In this document: piece after piece, positions 25,590 to 33,948 of the stretch
Layout: each line of letters opens with the position of its first letter
Position numbering within the stretch: position 1 is the stretch's first letter
Origin: ZC4RG30 sp046347045
Lineage (GTDB): Bacteria > Pseudomonadota > Gammaproteobacteria > Steroidobacterales > Steroidobacteraceae
DNA: 64,000 nucleotides
Assembly (NCBI GenBank): GCA_046347045.1
Contig: JAXMGX010000003.1
Location: 320,902-384,901, forward strand
Direction of reading: 5' to 3'
Notes under the pieces: model-generated
The model's database searches: none
Seen by the model: only the letters and a program-made list of their open reading frames with translations
What the model was told of the DNA's origin: nothing
Program-made: the position numbers and the translations under genes

Positions 25590-26684
25590 ATGTTGAGCAC
25601 GACATCGGCGCGGATATTCACGGTTGCGGCGGTTGGCGCCGTACTGCTGGCACTGGGCGCCTGCAACAAGGCTTCGGATGCCGCGGCACCCGCAGCAGCA
25701 GCAGCCGCGGCTCCCGCCGGCTGCAATCGCGACTGCCTGATCGCCGCCACCGATGCCTACGTGGCCGCACTGGTGGCGCATGATCCCGGCAAGGCCCCGC
25801 TGGCCGCCGACGTCGCCTTCGTCGAGAACGTCACGAAGATGAAGCCCGGCGAAGGACTGTGGAAGAGCATCGTCAAGGGCCCGAGCACCTTCGCCATCCA
25901 CGTGCCCGACGAGGTCACGCAGTCGGCCGGATACCTGGCGATGGTTACCTACCTCGGGCCAGCGCAGGCGCCGCAGGGATCATCGCCCGAACAACGCGCC
26001 GAGTTCGCGAAGAAGAATCCCCCCGTCGAACAACCGGCCATTGTCGCCATCCGACTGAAGTTCGACGCCAACGGCAGGATCGTGCAGGCCGAACACCTGG
26101 TGTCGAGCGTGCGCGAGGCGCAGATGGTGAACCTGCAGACGCCGCGGCCCGGCATCTTCACCGAGATTCCTGCCGCGCAGCGCAAGTCGCATGACGAGCT
26201 GATCAAGATCGGCGCCTCTTACTACGACGCGCTGGACGACAACAATGGCGACCTGACGCCCTTCGCGCCCGACTGCGAACGCCACGAGAATGGCATGATC
26301 ACCGCCAGCGGTCAGCCGTCCACGGCGCCTGCCATTCCCGGCGCTGCAGCCGAACCCAAGGTGGCGCGTGACTGCCGTGGCCAGCTCAGCACCAACACCT
26401 TCCAGTACATCGACAAGATCGAGAACCGGCGCGTGTTCGCGGCGGATCCGCAGACCGGCCTCGTGATGGGCCTGTCGCATTTCCGCCATCCGATGACCAA
26501 CCTTCCCTACAAGGTAAAGGCCCTGGATGGCACCTTGGTCGAACGCAACAAGAAGAACATGCCCTTTGCGCCCTTCGACCTGCCGGCGGCTCATATCTTC
26601 AAGATCGGCGCCGATGGCCTGGTGCACGAGATCGAAGCCATGGGCTTCACTACCACGCTGAATTCCCCGACTGGGTGGGAGTGA
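25590..26684 (+). CDS. Lipoprotein with tandem NTF2-like halves, paralogue of the 3780 gene
   Basis: 364 aa, ATG preceded by GGAGGGGATC. Type II signal peptide with LGAC (Cys at about residue 25), then an Ala-rich linker and GCNRDCLIAATDAYVAALVAHDP...GEGLWK, clearly related to the exported protein at 3780-4685. It is longer, with an extra segment around residues 100-170 (AQAPQGSSPEQRAEFAKKN). The second half has TPFAPDCERHENGMI and CRGQLSTNTFQYIDKIENRRVFA. No active-site signature. Located between the large lipoprotein and the beta-lactamase-fold hydrolase, all on the plus strand with 40-120 bp gaps. Confidence 0.75.
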   Translation: MLSTTSARIFTVAAVGAVLLALGACNKASDAAAPAAAAAAAPAGCNRDCLIAATDAYVAALVAHDPGKAPLAADVAFVENVTKMKPGEGLWKSIVKGPSTFAIHVPDEVTQSAGYLAMVTYLGPAQAPQGSSPEQRAEFAKKNPPVEQPAIVAIRLKFDANGRIVQAEHLVSSVREAQMVNLQTPRPGIFTEIPAAQRKSHDELIKIGASYYDALDDNNGDLTPFAPDCERHENGMITASGQPSTAPAIPGAAAEPKVARDCRGQLSTNTFQYIDKIENRRVFAADPQTGLVMGLSHFRHPMTNLPYKVKALDGTLVERNKKNMPFAPFDLPAAHIFKIGADGLVHEIEAMGFTTTLNSPTGWE

Positions 26685-26725
26685 TTCGCAGGGGCGACGC
26701 AACGGCGCTGCAACAAGGCAGGACA

Positions 26726-28003
26726 ATGAAACTCGCGAATGACTCGATCAAGGCCGCAACCCTGATGCTGGCGCTGCTGTCGGCTGGCCTGGCAGGCTGC
26801 CAGCAGAAGGTAGGTGCCCCGGCCGCAAGCGGCACGATGGCTGGCATGTCCGCCGAGCGATTGCAGCGGCTCGATGCGCACTTCCACAAACTTGTGGATG
26901 AGGGAAAGATCAGTGGCGTGGTGACCTGGGTGGCGCGCCACGGGAAGGTGGTGCACGAGGACGCCTATGGGCTCGCCGACATCGCCGCCAACCGCGCGAT
27001 GTCGAAAGACACCTACTTCTACGTGTATTCGATGACCAAACCCATCACCAGCGTCGCGCTGCTGATGCTGTACGAGGAAGGTCGTTTCCAGCTCTCCGAT
27101 CCGGTGGCGCAATACCTGCCCGAACTGTCGAACCTGAAGCTGTATGCCGGCGATGCGGGCGGCCGCATGATACTCAAGGATCCCGCGCGCCAGCCCACGA
27201 TCGAGGATGTGTTTCGGCACACCGCCGGCTTCCTGTACGGACCGGCCGGTGATCGCGGCATAGACAAGGCCTACCGCGATGCCAACGTGCTGGGCGGAAC
27301 GCTGGCCGACCTCACCAAGCGGCTGGGCACGCTGCCACTGGCCTATGAGCCCGGCACCCAGTGGGTGTACTCCGTATCGCATGACGTGCAGGCCAGGCTG
27401 GTCGAGGTGATCTCGGGCATGCCCTTCGACGAGTTCGTGCGCAAGCGCATCATCGAACCGCTGAAGCTCAAGCACATGTTCTTCGGTCGACCCGATTCCG
27501 CCAAGGACCAGTTCGCAGTGATCTACGGCCCCGACGCCGCAGGCAAGCTGGTACCCACCGGCGCGCTGGACGCGCCGGGCATGTCGACCAAGGTACTTGG
27601 TGGCTTCAGCGTCTCGGCCACCGCAGCCGACTATGGGCGCTTTGCGCAGATGCTGGTGAACTCCGGCGAACTCGATGGCGTGCGGCTGCTGTCGCGCAAG
27701 ACCGTCGACCTGATGGACTCGAACCACCTTCCCGAGGGCGTGGCGCGCGGCAGTGCCACCGGCGGCAAGGTACGCGGCGAGGGTTACGGCCTCGGCGTGC
27801 GCGTGGTCACCGATCCCGCGCAGGCCGGCAATCTCACCTCGGCGGGCACCTTCGGCTGGTCCGGCGCCGCGGGCACGCACTTCTTCGTGGATCGCACCGA
27901 AGATCTGGTGGCCGTCTTCATGGTGCAGAAGATGGGCAGCGCCGATGGCGCGGCGATGTCAGCGCAGTTCGAAACACTGGTTTACCAGTCAATCGTGGAC
28001 TGA
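26726..28003 (+). CDS. Beta-lactamase-fold serine hydrolase, lipoprotein
   Basis: 425 aa from ATG 26726 (AGGAC upstream); a start at 26675 would overlap the previous gene. Lipobox LAGC near residue 24. Class C/EstB-like fold: nucleophile motif S-M-T-K (VYSMTKPITSVALLMLYEEG), second motif Y-S-V in TQWVYSVSHDVQARLVEVISG, and a C-terminal FGWSGAAGTHFFVD in the position of the KTG box. Such proteins are esterases, D-aminopeptidases or lactamase relatives. Probably acts in the periplasm or on the outer membrane on an ester or amide; the substrate cannot be told. Confidence 0.9.
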   Translation: MKLANDSIKAATLMLALLSAGLAGCQQKVGAPAASGTMAGMSAERLQRLDAHFHKLVDEGKISGVVTWVARHGKVVHEDAYGLADIAANRAMSKDTYFYVYSMTKPITSVALLMLYEEGRFQLSDPVAQYLPELSNLKLYAGDAGGRMILKDPARQPTIEDVFRHTAGFLYGPAGDRGIDKAYRDANVLGGTLADLTKRLGTLPLAYEPGTQWVYSVSHDVQARLVEVISGMPFDEFVRKRIIEPLKLKHMFFGRPDSAKDQFAVIYGPDAAGKLVPTGALDAPGMSTKVLGGFSVSATAADYGRFAQMLVNSGELDGVRLLSRKTVDLMDSNHLPEGVARGSATGGKVRGEGYGLGVRVVTDPAQAGNLTSAGTFGWSGAAGTHFFVDRTEDLVAVFMVQKMGSADGAAMSAQFETLVYQSIVD

Positions 28004-28064
28004 AGCAGCCGGGCACAAGCGGATGTAAAATGGCGCGACAGACACCTGATTGGCAGGAATTCCC

Positions 28065-28808
28065 ATGTCGCGCCATCCTTCTCCGATCCTGATCTGCGCC
28101 CTGCTGTTGGCTGGCGGCATTGCCGCGGCCGCCGAAGAGTCCGCTCCCGCGCGCCAGATCGCCCAGGATGGCCGCGTGGTGCCAGGGCCGGTAATAACGC
28201 CCAAACAGGTGCGCAGCGCCGATCACCCACGCTTTCCGCCCGGCTGGACCTGCTCCGAATGCCATACGGTGACCTTTGGCACCGATGTGATCTCCACGGC
28301 CAGCAGGCAGTACTGGAACAACTACAAGCACCTCGACAACGAGCAGATCTGGCAGCTTGTGGTGAAGGCATTGCCGGGTCGCGAACGATTCTCGATGGCA
28401 ACCGTGTACCGCGACCGGCCGACCAACACCACCATCGATTTCGTGCTCGACAAGGATGAGAAGGTCTTCTACGCCGTATCGGAGAAAGGCACCGAGAAGC
28501 TCTCGCATCTGAAGCACAATCCGAATATCAGCGCCGTGCGCGCCGATGGCTGGACCGTGGCCGAGGGCGGCGCCAAGACCTGGTTCAGCATCCAGATCGA
28601 TGGCACCTCCGAGGTCATCGATTCGAAAGATCCGCGCTTCATGCCGCTGCTGAAGAAATACGAGCTGGTGCGAATCTCCGAGGAGCGCGCAATCCGGCGC
28701 TTCGACATCCAGCGCATCACGCCGCGCCACATCGTGTTCTTCGACACGACGTTGCTGGCGCAGGGCACTTCGCCCTACCAGTACTGGAGCCGCGACGCGC
28801 GCAAGTGA
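28065..28808 (+). CDS. Exported FMN-binding split-barrel (PNPOx-like) protein with a CxxCH haem motif
   Basis: 247 aa from ATG 28065 (AGGA 7 bases upstream). Signal peptide 1-23, then GWTCSECHTVTFG with C63-x-x-C66-H67, the c-type haem attachment motif. The following 150 residues look like a pyridoxamine-phosphate-oxidase-type split barrel: RFSMATVYRDRPTNTTIDFVLD, VFYAVSEKGTEKLSHLKHNPNISAVRAD, IQIDGTSEVID. Split barrels bind FMN, haem or F420. Export plus CxxCH suggests a small periplasmic redox protein, but the CxxCH could also bind zinc. TAAAAT at 28026-28031 may be its -10. The stop at 28808 leaves a 150-bp gap with no clear gene. Confidence 0.72.
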   Translation: MSRHPSPILICALLLAGGIAAAAEESAPARQIAQDGRVVPGPVITPKQVRSADHPRFPPGWTCSECHTVTFGTDVISTASRQYWNNYKHLDNEQIWQLVVKALPGRERFSMATVYRDRPTNTTIDFVLDKDEKVFYAVSEKGTEKLSHLKHNPNISAVRADGWTVAEGGAKTWFSIQIDGTSEVIDSKDPRFMPLLKKYELVRISEERAIRRFDIQRITPRHIVFFDTTLLAQGTSPYQYWSRDARK

Positions 28809-28958
28809 TCGCGGGCGCCTTCGCATGGCGGGCGGGCCCCGCATTTGTCCGACGATAATCCAGGACTACGCCGACGGTAATCCACCGCAACCGACGACTG
28901 TGGCGCGAGGCCCGGGAGCCTCCAGACTCTGTGCACTCCTGACACACGAGGCATTGCA

Positions 28959-29186
28959 ATGAAAGCTCCTCTTGCCGCACTGCTCGCCCTGTGCGCCCTG
29001 CTGGGCGCGTGCAACCGCAATCCTTCCACGAGCGCTTCGGACACGGCCACCGGCACCGGCACGACGCCGGCAGCGACACCGGACACGCCGCCACCCGTGA
29101 CGACGCCACCTGCCGACACGACGCCGCCGGGCACGCCACCCCCGGTCGACACTGCGCCCGGCAGCACGACGCCCCCGGCGAAATAG
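28959..29186 (+). CDS. Small Pro/Thr-rich lipoprotein
   Basis: 75 aa. MKAPLAALLALCALLGAC is a lipoprotein signal (lipobox LGAC), and the mature part is almost only Thr, Pro, Ala, Gly and Asp (repeats of TPP). Such tails act as flexible surface or periplasmic spacers. About 100 bp of untranslated sequence with GATAAT at 28854-28859 lies upstream. The stop is 2 bp from the convergent outer membrane barrel gene. Low-complexity sequence lowers certainty, but the signal is convincing. Confidence 0.65.
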   Translation: MKAPLAALLALCALLGACNRNPSTSASDTATGTGTTPAATPDTPPPVTTPPADTTPPGTPPPVDTAPGSTTPPAK

Positions 29187-29188
29187 GC

Positions 29189-31096
29189 CTAGAAGCGGCG
29201 ACTGAGGTACACCGCGGCGCTGAACACGTCGCGGAAAGTATCGGCATTTCCCTGCAGGGTGCCATCGGGCGCCAGCTCGTCGCGCGCCAGCTTGTCGCCA
29301 TAGCGCAGGTCCAGGTTCACATCCCAGCGAGGGCGAGCATCGCGCCATTGCAGACCGCCGCCGGCGTAGTACCCATATGCCGCGAGCGGTCCACTCATTC
29401 GCGCGGCACCGAGAAAGGCGGTGAGCGCAAGCGATGTCCCGAGACGATACCGATAGTCGAGGGCGCGCAGCGCCATCAATGTGTAGCCGGAGTCACGATC
29501 CAGTTCGAGGCGCACACCCAGGTCGCTGTGGCTCCATGCCGCGCGGCGCAGCCCCACAGCCACATGGGGTGAAAGCCTGGAACCGATGGTCGTGGAAGGC
29601 GCTCCCGGCGCATCTGTCGATATCCTGAGGTGGGTGAGCGACGCACCCACGTCGACGAAGATCGATGCGTCGAAAGGCCCTGTGGCGGCGGCCTCGCTGC
29701 CCAGCGCATCACCCTGCTGGCGCGGGCGGGCAAAGGCCGACAGCCGATAGTAGCGATCGCCGTACACATCCCTGCCGAGCATCACGCCACCGCCGGCCTG
29801 GAGCCTGCCCAGGGGCTGGCTGTACCGCGCGGCGAATTCCATCGCCCGCCGGTAGGGGATGGGCGAATACGCGTCGTTGCGCAGCGTCCGCCATTGCAAC
29901 TCGAGCGAGCGCGCATTGCGCAGATTCCATTGCAGCGACAACGAGTGGCTCTGGCCGCCCACGTCGTCGCCGGACGCACGCCACGCAGCGCCCCAGTGGC
30001 CGGTCACCTGACCGCGATTGACCAGGCCGTCCGTGTACAGGTGGTGCGTATACCAGCCGTTCTGCCATTCCGACGCTTCGTAGCGCAGGCCCATGTCGTG
30101 CCACAGCCGCGGGATCTCCACGCCCAGCGTGATGCCGGCGTTCCCCAGGCGCCCGGGCGTGCCATGCGAAGTGTCCTCGCCGGCAAACTCCATCGACACC
30201 ACGACGGGCTTTGCGCCGGGATAGATGAAGCTGCTGCTCCACGCGGCCTGCTGGTTGCCGAACTCCTCGGGCCTGCCGGTGCGGAAGTTGTCGTAATGAT
30301 TCGGCGCGAAGAAGGCCCGCAGCAGCGAAGGGAGCCGCGCATCGCGCGACCCTCCTCCGTACTGCAACTGCCGCGCCGCACCCAGCGACCAGCCCGGCGC
30401 GGGTTGCACCGACAGATGCAGTCCGGCCAGCAGCGGATGTCCCTGCGTGAGCACATCGCCATCGACGATCCGCCGCGACAGGGACATCCGCGACACATTG
30501 AGTTCGTAGCGCAGACGCAGGCGCCCCAGCGGCCGTTCGTTGGAGAGGCTGGCCGATGCCATGGTCGCAGCTTCAGTGCTCTGCAGCCAGGCGCTGTCGG
30601 CAAGCGGTGAACTCCAGCGGTCGCGGAATCCCACGTCGAGTCGCGCGAAGTCGTAACCCGCGCTGAGCAGCGAGCCCGTTGGAACGACCTCCCCATCGCG
30701 AGCCGTGGCGCCCGCGCTCAGCAGCAGATGATCCGCGGGCTGCCAGGCGGCAGTCGCGGCAAACCACCATGCATCGTCGGAGCGCAGCCCGCGACGATTG
30801 GCCAGCGGCACGCTCGTGTCGTCCGCGAGGGCCACCTCGGCCTCGAGCGTGGTCACGGCCATGCGCGAGCGATAACGCGACAGCCATGACTCGATGTCAT
30901 CGCAGAGCGAGGGATCCCTGGGACAGGCGCGCGTCATTGCATCATCGACAGCCGACAGGGATATGGGCCGCCGCATCACCGTCTCATCGGCCAGCGCAAA
31001 CAGCAGCGTCATCTGCCGCGCCTGCGAAGGCGGAAGATCGAGAGGGAGATAGGCGCTGAGGCCACCCAGGGCCAGCGCGGCAAGAAGTGTTGTCAC
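29189..31096 (-). CDS. Outer membrane beta-barrel, capsule-assembly (Wzi)-like
   Basis: 635 aa from GTG 31096, overlapping the stop of the Rieske gene (GTGA). N-terminal hydrophobic leader, a helical region of about 60 residues, then alternating strand pattern to the end, finishing YLSRRF with the terminal Phe of barrel proteins. NHYDNFRTGRPEEFGNQQAAW and EIPRLWHDMGLRYE resemble the Wzi family, which anchors capsule at the surface. No capsule genes are nearby, so the role is open. It is the last gene of DUF3297-Rieske-barrel. Confidence 0.68.
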   Translation of the reverse strand: MTTLLAALALGGLSAYLPLDLPPSQARQMTLLFALADETVMRRPISLSAVDDAMTRACPRDPSLCDDIESWLSRYRSRMAVTTLEAEVALADDTSVPLANRRGLRSDDAWWFAATAAWQPADHLLLSAGATARDGEVVPTGSLLSAGYDFARLDVGFRDRWSSPLADSAWLQSTEAATMASASLSNERPLGRLRLRYELNVSRMSLSRRIVDGDVLTQGHPLLAGLHLSVQPAPGWSLGAARQLQYGGGSRDARLPSLLRAFFAPNHYDNFRTGRPEEFGNQQAAWSSSFIYPGAKPVVVSMEFAGEDTSHGTPGRLGNAGITLGVEIPRLWHDMGLRYEASEWQNGWYTHHLYTDGLVNRGQVTGHWGAAWRASGDDVGGQSHSLSLQWNLRNARSLELQWRTLRNDAYSPIPYRRAMEFAARYSQPLGRLQAGGGVMLGRDVYGDRYYRLSAFARPRQQGDALGSEAAATGPFDASIFVDVGASLTHLRISTDAPGAPSTTIGSRLSPHVAVGLRRAAWSHSDLGVRLELDRDSGYTLMALRALDYRYRLGTSLALTAFLGAARMSGPLAAYGYYAGGGLQWRDARPRWDVNLDLRYGDKLARDELAPDGTLQGNADTFRDVFSAAVYLSRRF

Positions 31097-31434
31097 TCCG
31101 TGACTATAAGCTGCAGCAACGCGCCGATCATGCCGTTGCGCAGTTCATGCGGATACACGCGCAGCGCTCGGCAGGGCCCTTCGGTGTAGTAGGTGCACAC
31201 ACCGCTGTGCGCGTCGAACAGATAACCATGCATGTCGCAGCGCAGGTTGGGGCCAACGATCCGCGAGCGGGTGAAGGGATGACCCGCATGCGGGCATATG
31301 CCTTCGAGGATGGCCGGCACGCCGCCCTGCTGCACGAGCACCAGGTCGTGCCCGGCCGCCACGAAGGTCTTCACATAGCCGTCGTGAAGATTCTCCGCCC
31401 GCTCCAGCGGGAAGAACGCGGTGGACCCGCTCAC
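31093..31434 (-). CDS. Rieske [2Fe-2S] ferredoxin-like protein
   Basis: 113 aa from GTG 31434 (GTGA overlap with DUF3297 stop). Cluster ligands C47-x-H49 (CPHAGHP) and C66-x2-H69 (CDMHGYLFD), 16 residues between. No signal peptide, so cytoplasmic electron carrier of the NirD/biphenyl-ferredoxin class. No oxygenase or reductase partner is adjacent, only DUF3297 before it and the barrel after it. Confidence 0.9.
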   Translation of the reverse strand: MSGSTAFFPLERAENLHDGYVKTFVAAGHDLVLVQQGGVPAILEGICPHAGHPFTRSRIVGPNLRCDMHGYLFDAHSGVCTYYTEGPCRALRVYPHELRNGMIGALLQLIVTE

Positions 31435-31667
31435 TCCTTGAAGAAGGGCTCGACCTTGCCCTTGAACTGCACCGTCAGCGGCCTGCCCCTGCGATCCAGC
31501 GTCTTGCCGATGGCCACGCGGATCCAGCCTTCGGAGATGCAGTATTCCTCGACATTGGTGCGTTCTGCGCCGTTGAAGCGGATACCGATGTTGCGCTCCA
31601 GCAGCTTCGCATCGTGGTACTTGCTGGCGGGATCGACGCTCAGGCGGTCGGGAAATGTTTCGGTCAC
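31431..31667 (-). CDS. DUF3297 protein
   Basis: 78 aa from GTG 31667, chosen because GGAGG lies 7 bases upstream and the family begins at about this point (..FPDRLSVDPASKYHD). ERNIGIRFNGAERTNVEEYCISEGWIRVA and the VEPFFKE end are nearly invariant in DUF3297. Small, soluble, probably glutathione-peroxidase-unrelated; function unknown. First gene of the three-gene coupled operon. Confidence 0.88.
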   Translation of the reverse strand: MTETFPDRLSVDPASKYHDAKLLERNIGIRFNGAERTNVEEYCISEGWIRVAIGKTLDRRGRPLTVQFKGKVEPFFKE

Positions 31668-31692
31668 TGAAAAGCCTCCGGCGGGGGCCGGA

Positions 31693-31698
31693 AATATA
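31693..31698 (-). promoter_or_regulatory. Possible -10 of the DUF3297-Rieske operon
   Basis: TATATT on the minus strand, 26 bp before the GTG start; the -35 (GCCACA) is poor. Confidence 0.35.
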
Positions 31699-31745
31699 CC
31701 GTCTCGGCCCGCCGATGTGGCAGGCCGGGCCGATTTATCCATGTT

Positions 31746-31751
31746 TATACT
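31746..31751 (+). promoter_or_regulatory. Possible -10 of the aldose dehydrogenase gene
   Basis: TATACT, 33 bp before ATG 31785; no clear -35. Confidence 0.3.
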
Positions 31752-31784
31752 CCGCGTTCCGCCCATGCGAACCAGGAGCGCGCG

Positions 31785-32993
31785 ATGAAAATCAGTTGGC
31801 TGTTGGCACTGGCAGTTACCCCGGCACTGGCGCAGATCAACGCAGGCACGCAGGCGCCCACCGCGGAGAAACCTTTTGCGATCACGAAGGTCGCGGAGTT
31901 CAACCTGCCCTGGCGCATCGCCTTCCTGCCCGACGGCCGCATGCTGATCACCGAGAAAGGTGGCAAGGTGTTTCTCGCCACGCAGCAGGGCCAGAAGACC
32001 GAGGTGAGCGGCGTGCCGGCCGTGCAGTTCGGCGGGCAGAATGGACTGCTGGGCATTTACACCGCGCCCACCTTCGACAAGGATCGCGGGGTCTATCTCA
32101 CCTACTCCGAGCCTGGAGAAGATCCGGCCACGTCGAGCCTGGCGCTGGCGCACGCGACGTTGGATACCAAGGGCGCGCCCACGCTGGCGGGCCTGAAAGT
32201 GATCTGGCGCGACCCCATCAAGGGCAAGGGCGGCCAGCAAGGAGCAGCCGTGGCCTTCTCGCCCGACAAGAAGCTGCTGTATCTGACTGTGGGCGAGCGG
32301 CAACGCTTCACCCCCGCGCAAGATCCCAACCAACCCGCCGGAAAGATCCTGCGGTTGACGCTGGACGGCAAGCCCGCGCCCGGCAATCCGCAGGCCGGCA
32401 AGAAGGGCGCAAACTCGGTGGAAGTGATCGACCCGCCGAAGGACTCCGAGGCCGCCAAGACGGCCAAACCGGTGCGCACGTACACGTTCAAGGGCGACAA
32501 TCTCACGCCATCGGAAACATGGTCGTCGGGTCATCGCACGCCCTATGGCCTCGCCTTCGCGCCGGACGGCAAGCTGTGGGAAGTGGAGCATGGCCCGCGC
32601 GGCGGCGATGAACTGAATCTCATCGAGCCGGGCAGGAACTATGGCTGGCCGCTGGTGGTGTACGGCGCCAACTACGATGGCGTGCCGATCGCCAGCCCCG
32701 ACACGCGCGCCGATCTGGCCAAGCCCGTCATCTACTGGAATCCCGTCATCGCGCCGGGCAACCTGATGTTCTACAGCGGCAACCTGTTCCCGCAGTGGAA
32801 GGGCTCGGCCTTCGTCAGTGGCCTGGGCAGCGGCACACTGAACCGCATCATCGTCGAGGGCGCCACTGCGAGGCCGGCGGAGCGCTGGGTGGTGGGCTTT
32901 CGCGTGCGCGATGTGGCGCAGGCGCCGGATGGCGCGCTGTGGCTGCTGGAAGACTCGGCAACGGGCGGGCTGTACCGCCTGGCGCCGAAGTAG
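31785..32993 (+). CDS. PQQ-dependent aldose sugar dehydrogenase (Asd/YliI type)
   Basis: 402 aa. Signal peptide MKISWLLALAVTPALAQ. Soluble six-bladed propeller of the glucose/sorbosone dehydrogenase family: NLPWRIAFLPDGRMLITEK, GGQNGLLGI, SSGHRTPYGLAFAPDGKLWEVEHGPRGGDELN and RNYGWPLV are diagnostic. It oxidises aldoses to lactones in the periplasm using PQQ. The expected PQQ-binding His/Arg positions are not all in their usual form: the HRN-type motif reads HRTPYG, and the catalytic His at the first blade (usually GLLG.A.HP) reads LLGIYTAPTF. Activity should therefore be tested. A typical start with CAGGAGCG. Confidence 0.85.
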   Translation: MKISWLLALAVTPALAQINAGTQAPTAEKPFAITKVAEFNLPWRIAFLPDGRMLITEKGGKVFLATQQGQKTEVSGVPAVQFGGQNGLLGIYTAPTFDKDRGVYLTYSEPGEDPATSSLALAHATLDTKGAPTLAGLKVIWRDPIKGKGGQQGAAVAFSPDKKLLYLTVGERQRFTPAQDPNQPAGKILRLTLDGKPAPGNPQAGKKGANSVEVIDPPKDSEAAKTAKPVRTYTFKGDNLTPSETWSSGHRTPYGLAFAPDGKLWEVEHGPRGGDELNLIEPGRNYGWPLVVYGANYDGVPIASPDTRADLAKPVIYWNPVIAPGNLMFYSGNLFPQWKGSAFVSGLGSGTLNRIIVEGATARPAERWVVGFRVRDVAQAPDGALWLLEDSATGGLYRLAPK

Positions 32994-33000
32994 GCGCGGA

Positions 33001-33495
33001 CTAGCACCAGGGACACCAGTAATAAGCCGGTGGCCTGAAGGCGGTGATCACCCTTCCGCAGGTGATCACCGCCACCCAGCACAGCAGCGAGACGGCGCCA
33101 AAGACGCGGGCGGGCCAGGGCGGCAACTGCGCTGCGCCGGTCAGCCACACCGTGCGGGCAGCGATGGCATAGAACAGCGTCATGTTGGTTCCCGCCAGCA
33201 GCATGAAAGTCATTTTCGTCAGGAACGCGGGGTTGTGCAGATATTGATCCGGCGTTGCGGCCACGAACATCAGGCCCGTGATGACGCTGATGCAGAAACC
33301 CGCGATGCCGAACGGGATCATCCGGTGCATCGCCCGCAATTCGATGCCGCGAACCACGCCCAGCATCCGCAGGTCGAAGAACCCGACGGTGCCGAACAGC
33401 AGGCACAACCCGATGAAGTGGAAACATTCGGCGATGGGCCAACCCCAACGCGTGGTCATCAGCGCCTGGATGCCGTGCAGCAGCGGCGTGTCCAT
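33001..33495 (-). CDS. Four-helix membrane protein (DUF6644-like), second of a pair
   Basis: 164 aa from ATG 33495, overlapping the stop of the neighbour as ATGA. Four hydrophobic helices (from HFIGLCLLFGTVGFFDLRMLG to FGAVSLLCWVAVITCGRVIT), ending AYYWCPWC. Conserved His in AECFHFIGL and Arg in DLRMLG suggest buried polar sites. Related in layout to the next gene, so the two probably form a complex. Resembles small membrane proteins tagged DUF6644; no known function. Confidence 0.72.
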   Translation of the reverse strand: MDTPLLHGIQALMTTRWGWPIAECFHFIGLCLLFGTVGFFDLRMLGVVRGIELRAMHRMIPFGIAGFCISVITGLMFVAATPDQYLHNPAFLTKMTFMLLAGTNMTLFYAIAARTVWLTGAAQLPPWPARVFGAVSLLCWVAVITCGRVITAFRPPAYYWCPWC

Positions 33496-33947
33496 CAGGT
33501 CACCGTCAGCACGCGGTAGGTGTGCAGCAGCAACTTGCCCGCGGCCACCGCGCCCAGCCACAGCAACAGGTTCAACGCGCCAGCACCGCGCGCGCGTGGC
33601 GCGCCGAGCAGACGGCGCGTCAGCACTGCCGCCGCGATCAGGCAGGCGAACTTGATGCCGAACACGGGATTGGTGAATGCCTTGGCGGGATAGGCAACCA
33701 GCAGCACCAGGCCGGAGGGCACGGCCAGCAGCACGCCGCACGCCATCAGGGGCAACACGCCGCGCCATTGCGCCAGCGCCGCGCCGTCACCCACGCCCAT
33801 GGCACGCAGCGAAACGACGATGCCGCCGCCTGCCAGCAGTGCCATGCCCCAGGCGTGGAAAATCAGCGCGATGAAATAGGCGTACTGATCCTCGCGGGCC
33901 CAAACGGACAGCGGCCAGTGTTCGATGCTCGCAAAGATGCCGTCCAT
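33495..33947 (-). CDS. Four-helix membrane protein (DUF6644-like), first of a pair
   Basis: 150 aa from ATG 33947. Four helices: IALIFHAWGMALLAGGGIVVSL, VLPLMACGVLLAVPSGLVLLV, FGIKFACLIAAAVL and LLLWLGAVAAGKLLL. FHAWG is the match of FHFIG in the partner. It starts one base after the MFS stop, so MFS and both membrane proteins are one transcript. Confidence 0.72.
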   Translation of the reverse strand: MDGIFASIEHWPLSVWAREDQYAYFIALIFHAWGMALLAGGGIVVSLRAMGVGDGAALAQWRGVLPLMACGVLLAVPSGLVLLVAYPAKAFTNPVFGIKFACLIAAAVLTRRLLGAPRARGAGALNLLLWLGAVAAGKLLLHTYRVLTVT

Positions 33948-33948
33948 G

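Noticed and set aside
23489..25750. Apparent 753-codon minus gene including the NTF2-like protein
   Set aside because: Only the last 177 codons from ATG 24022 are protein-like; the rest is antisense of the 24095 and 25590 genes.
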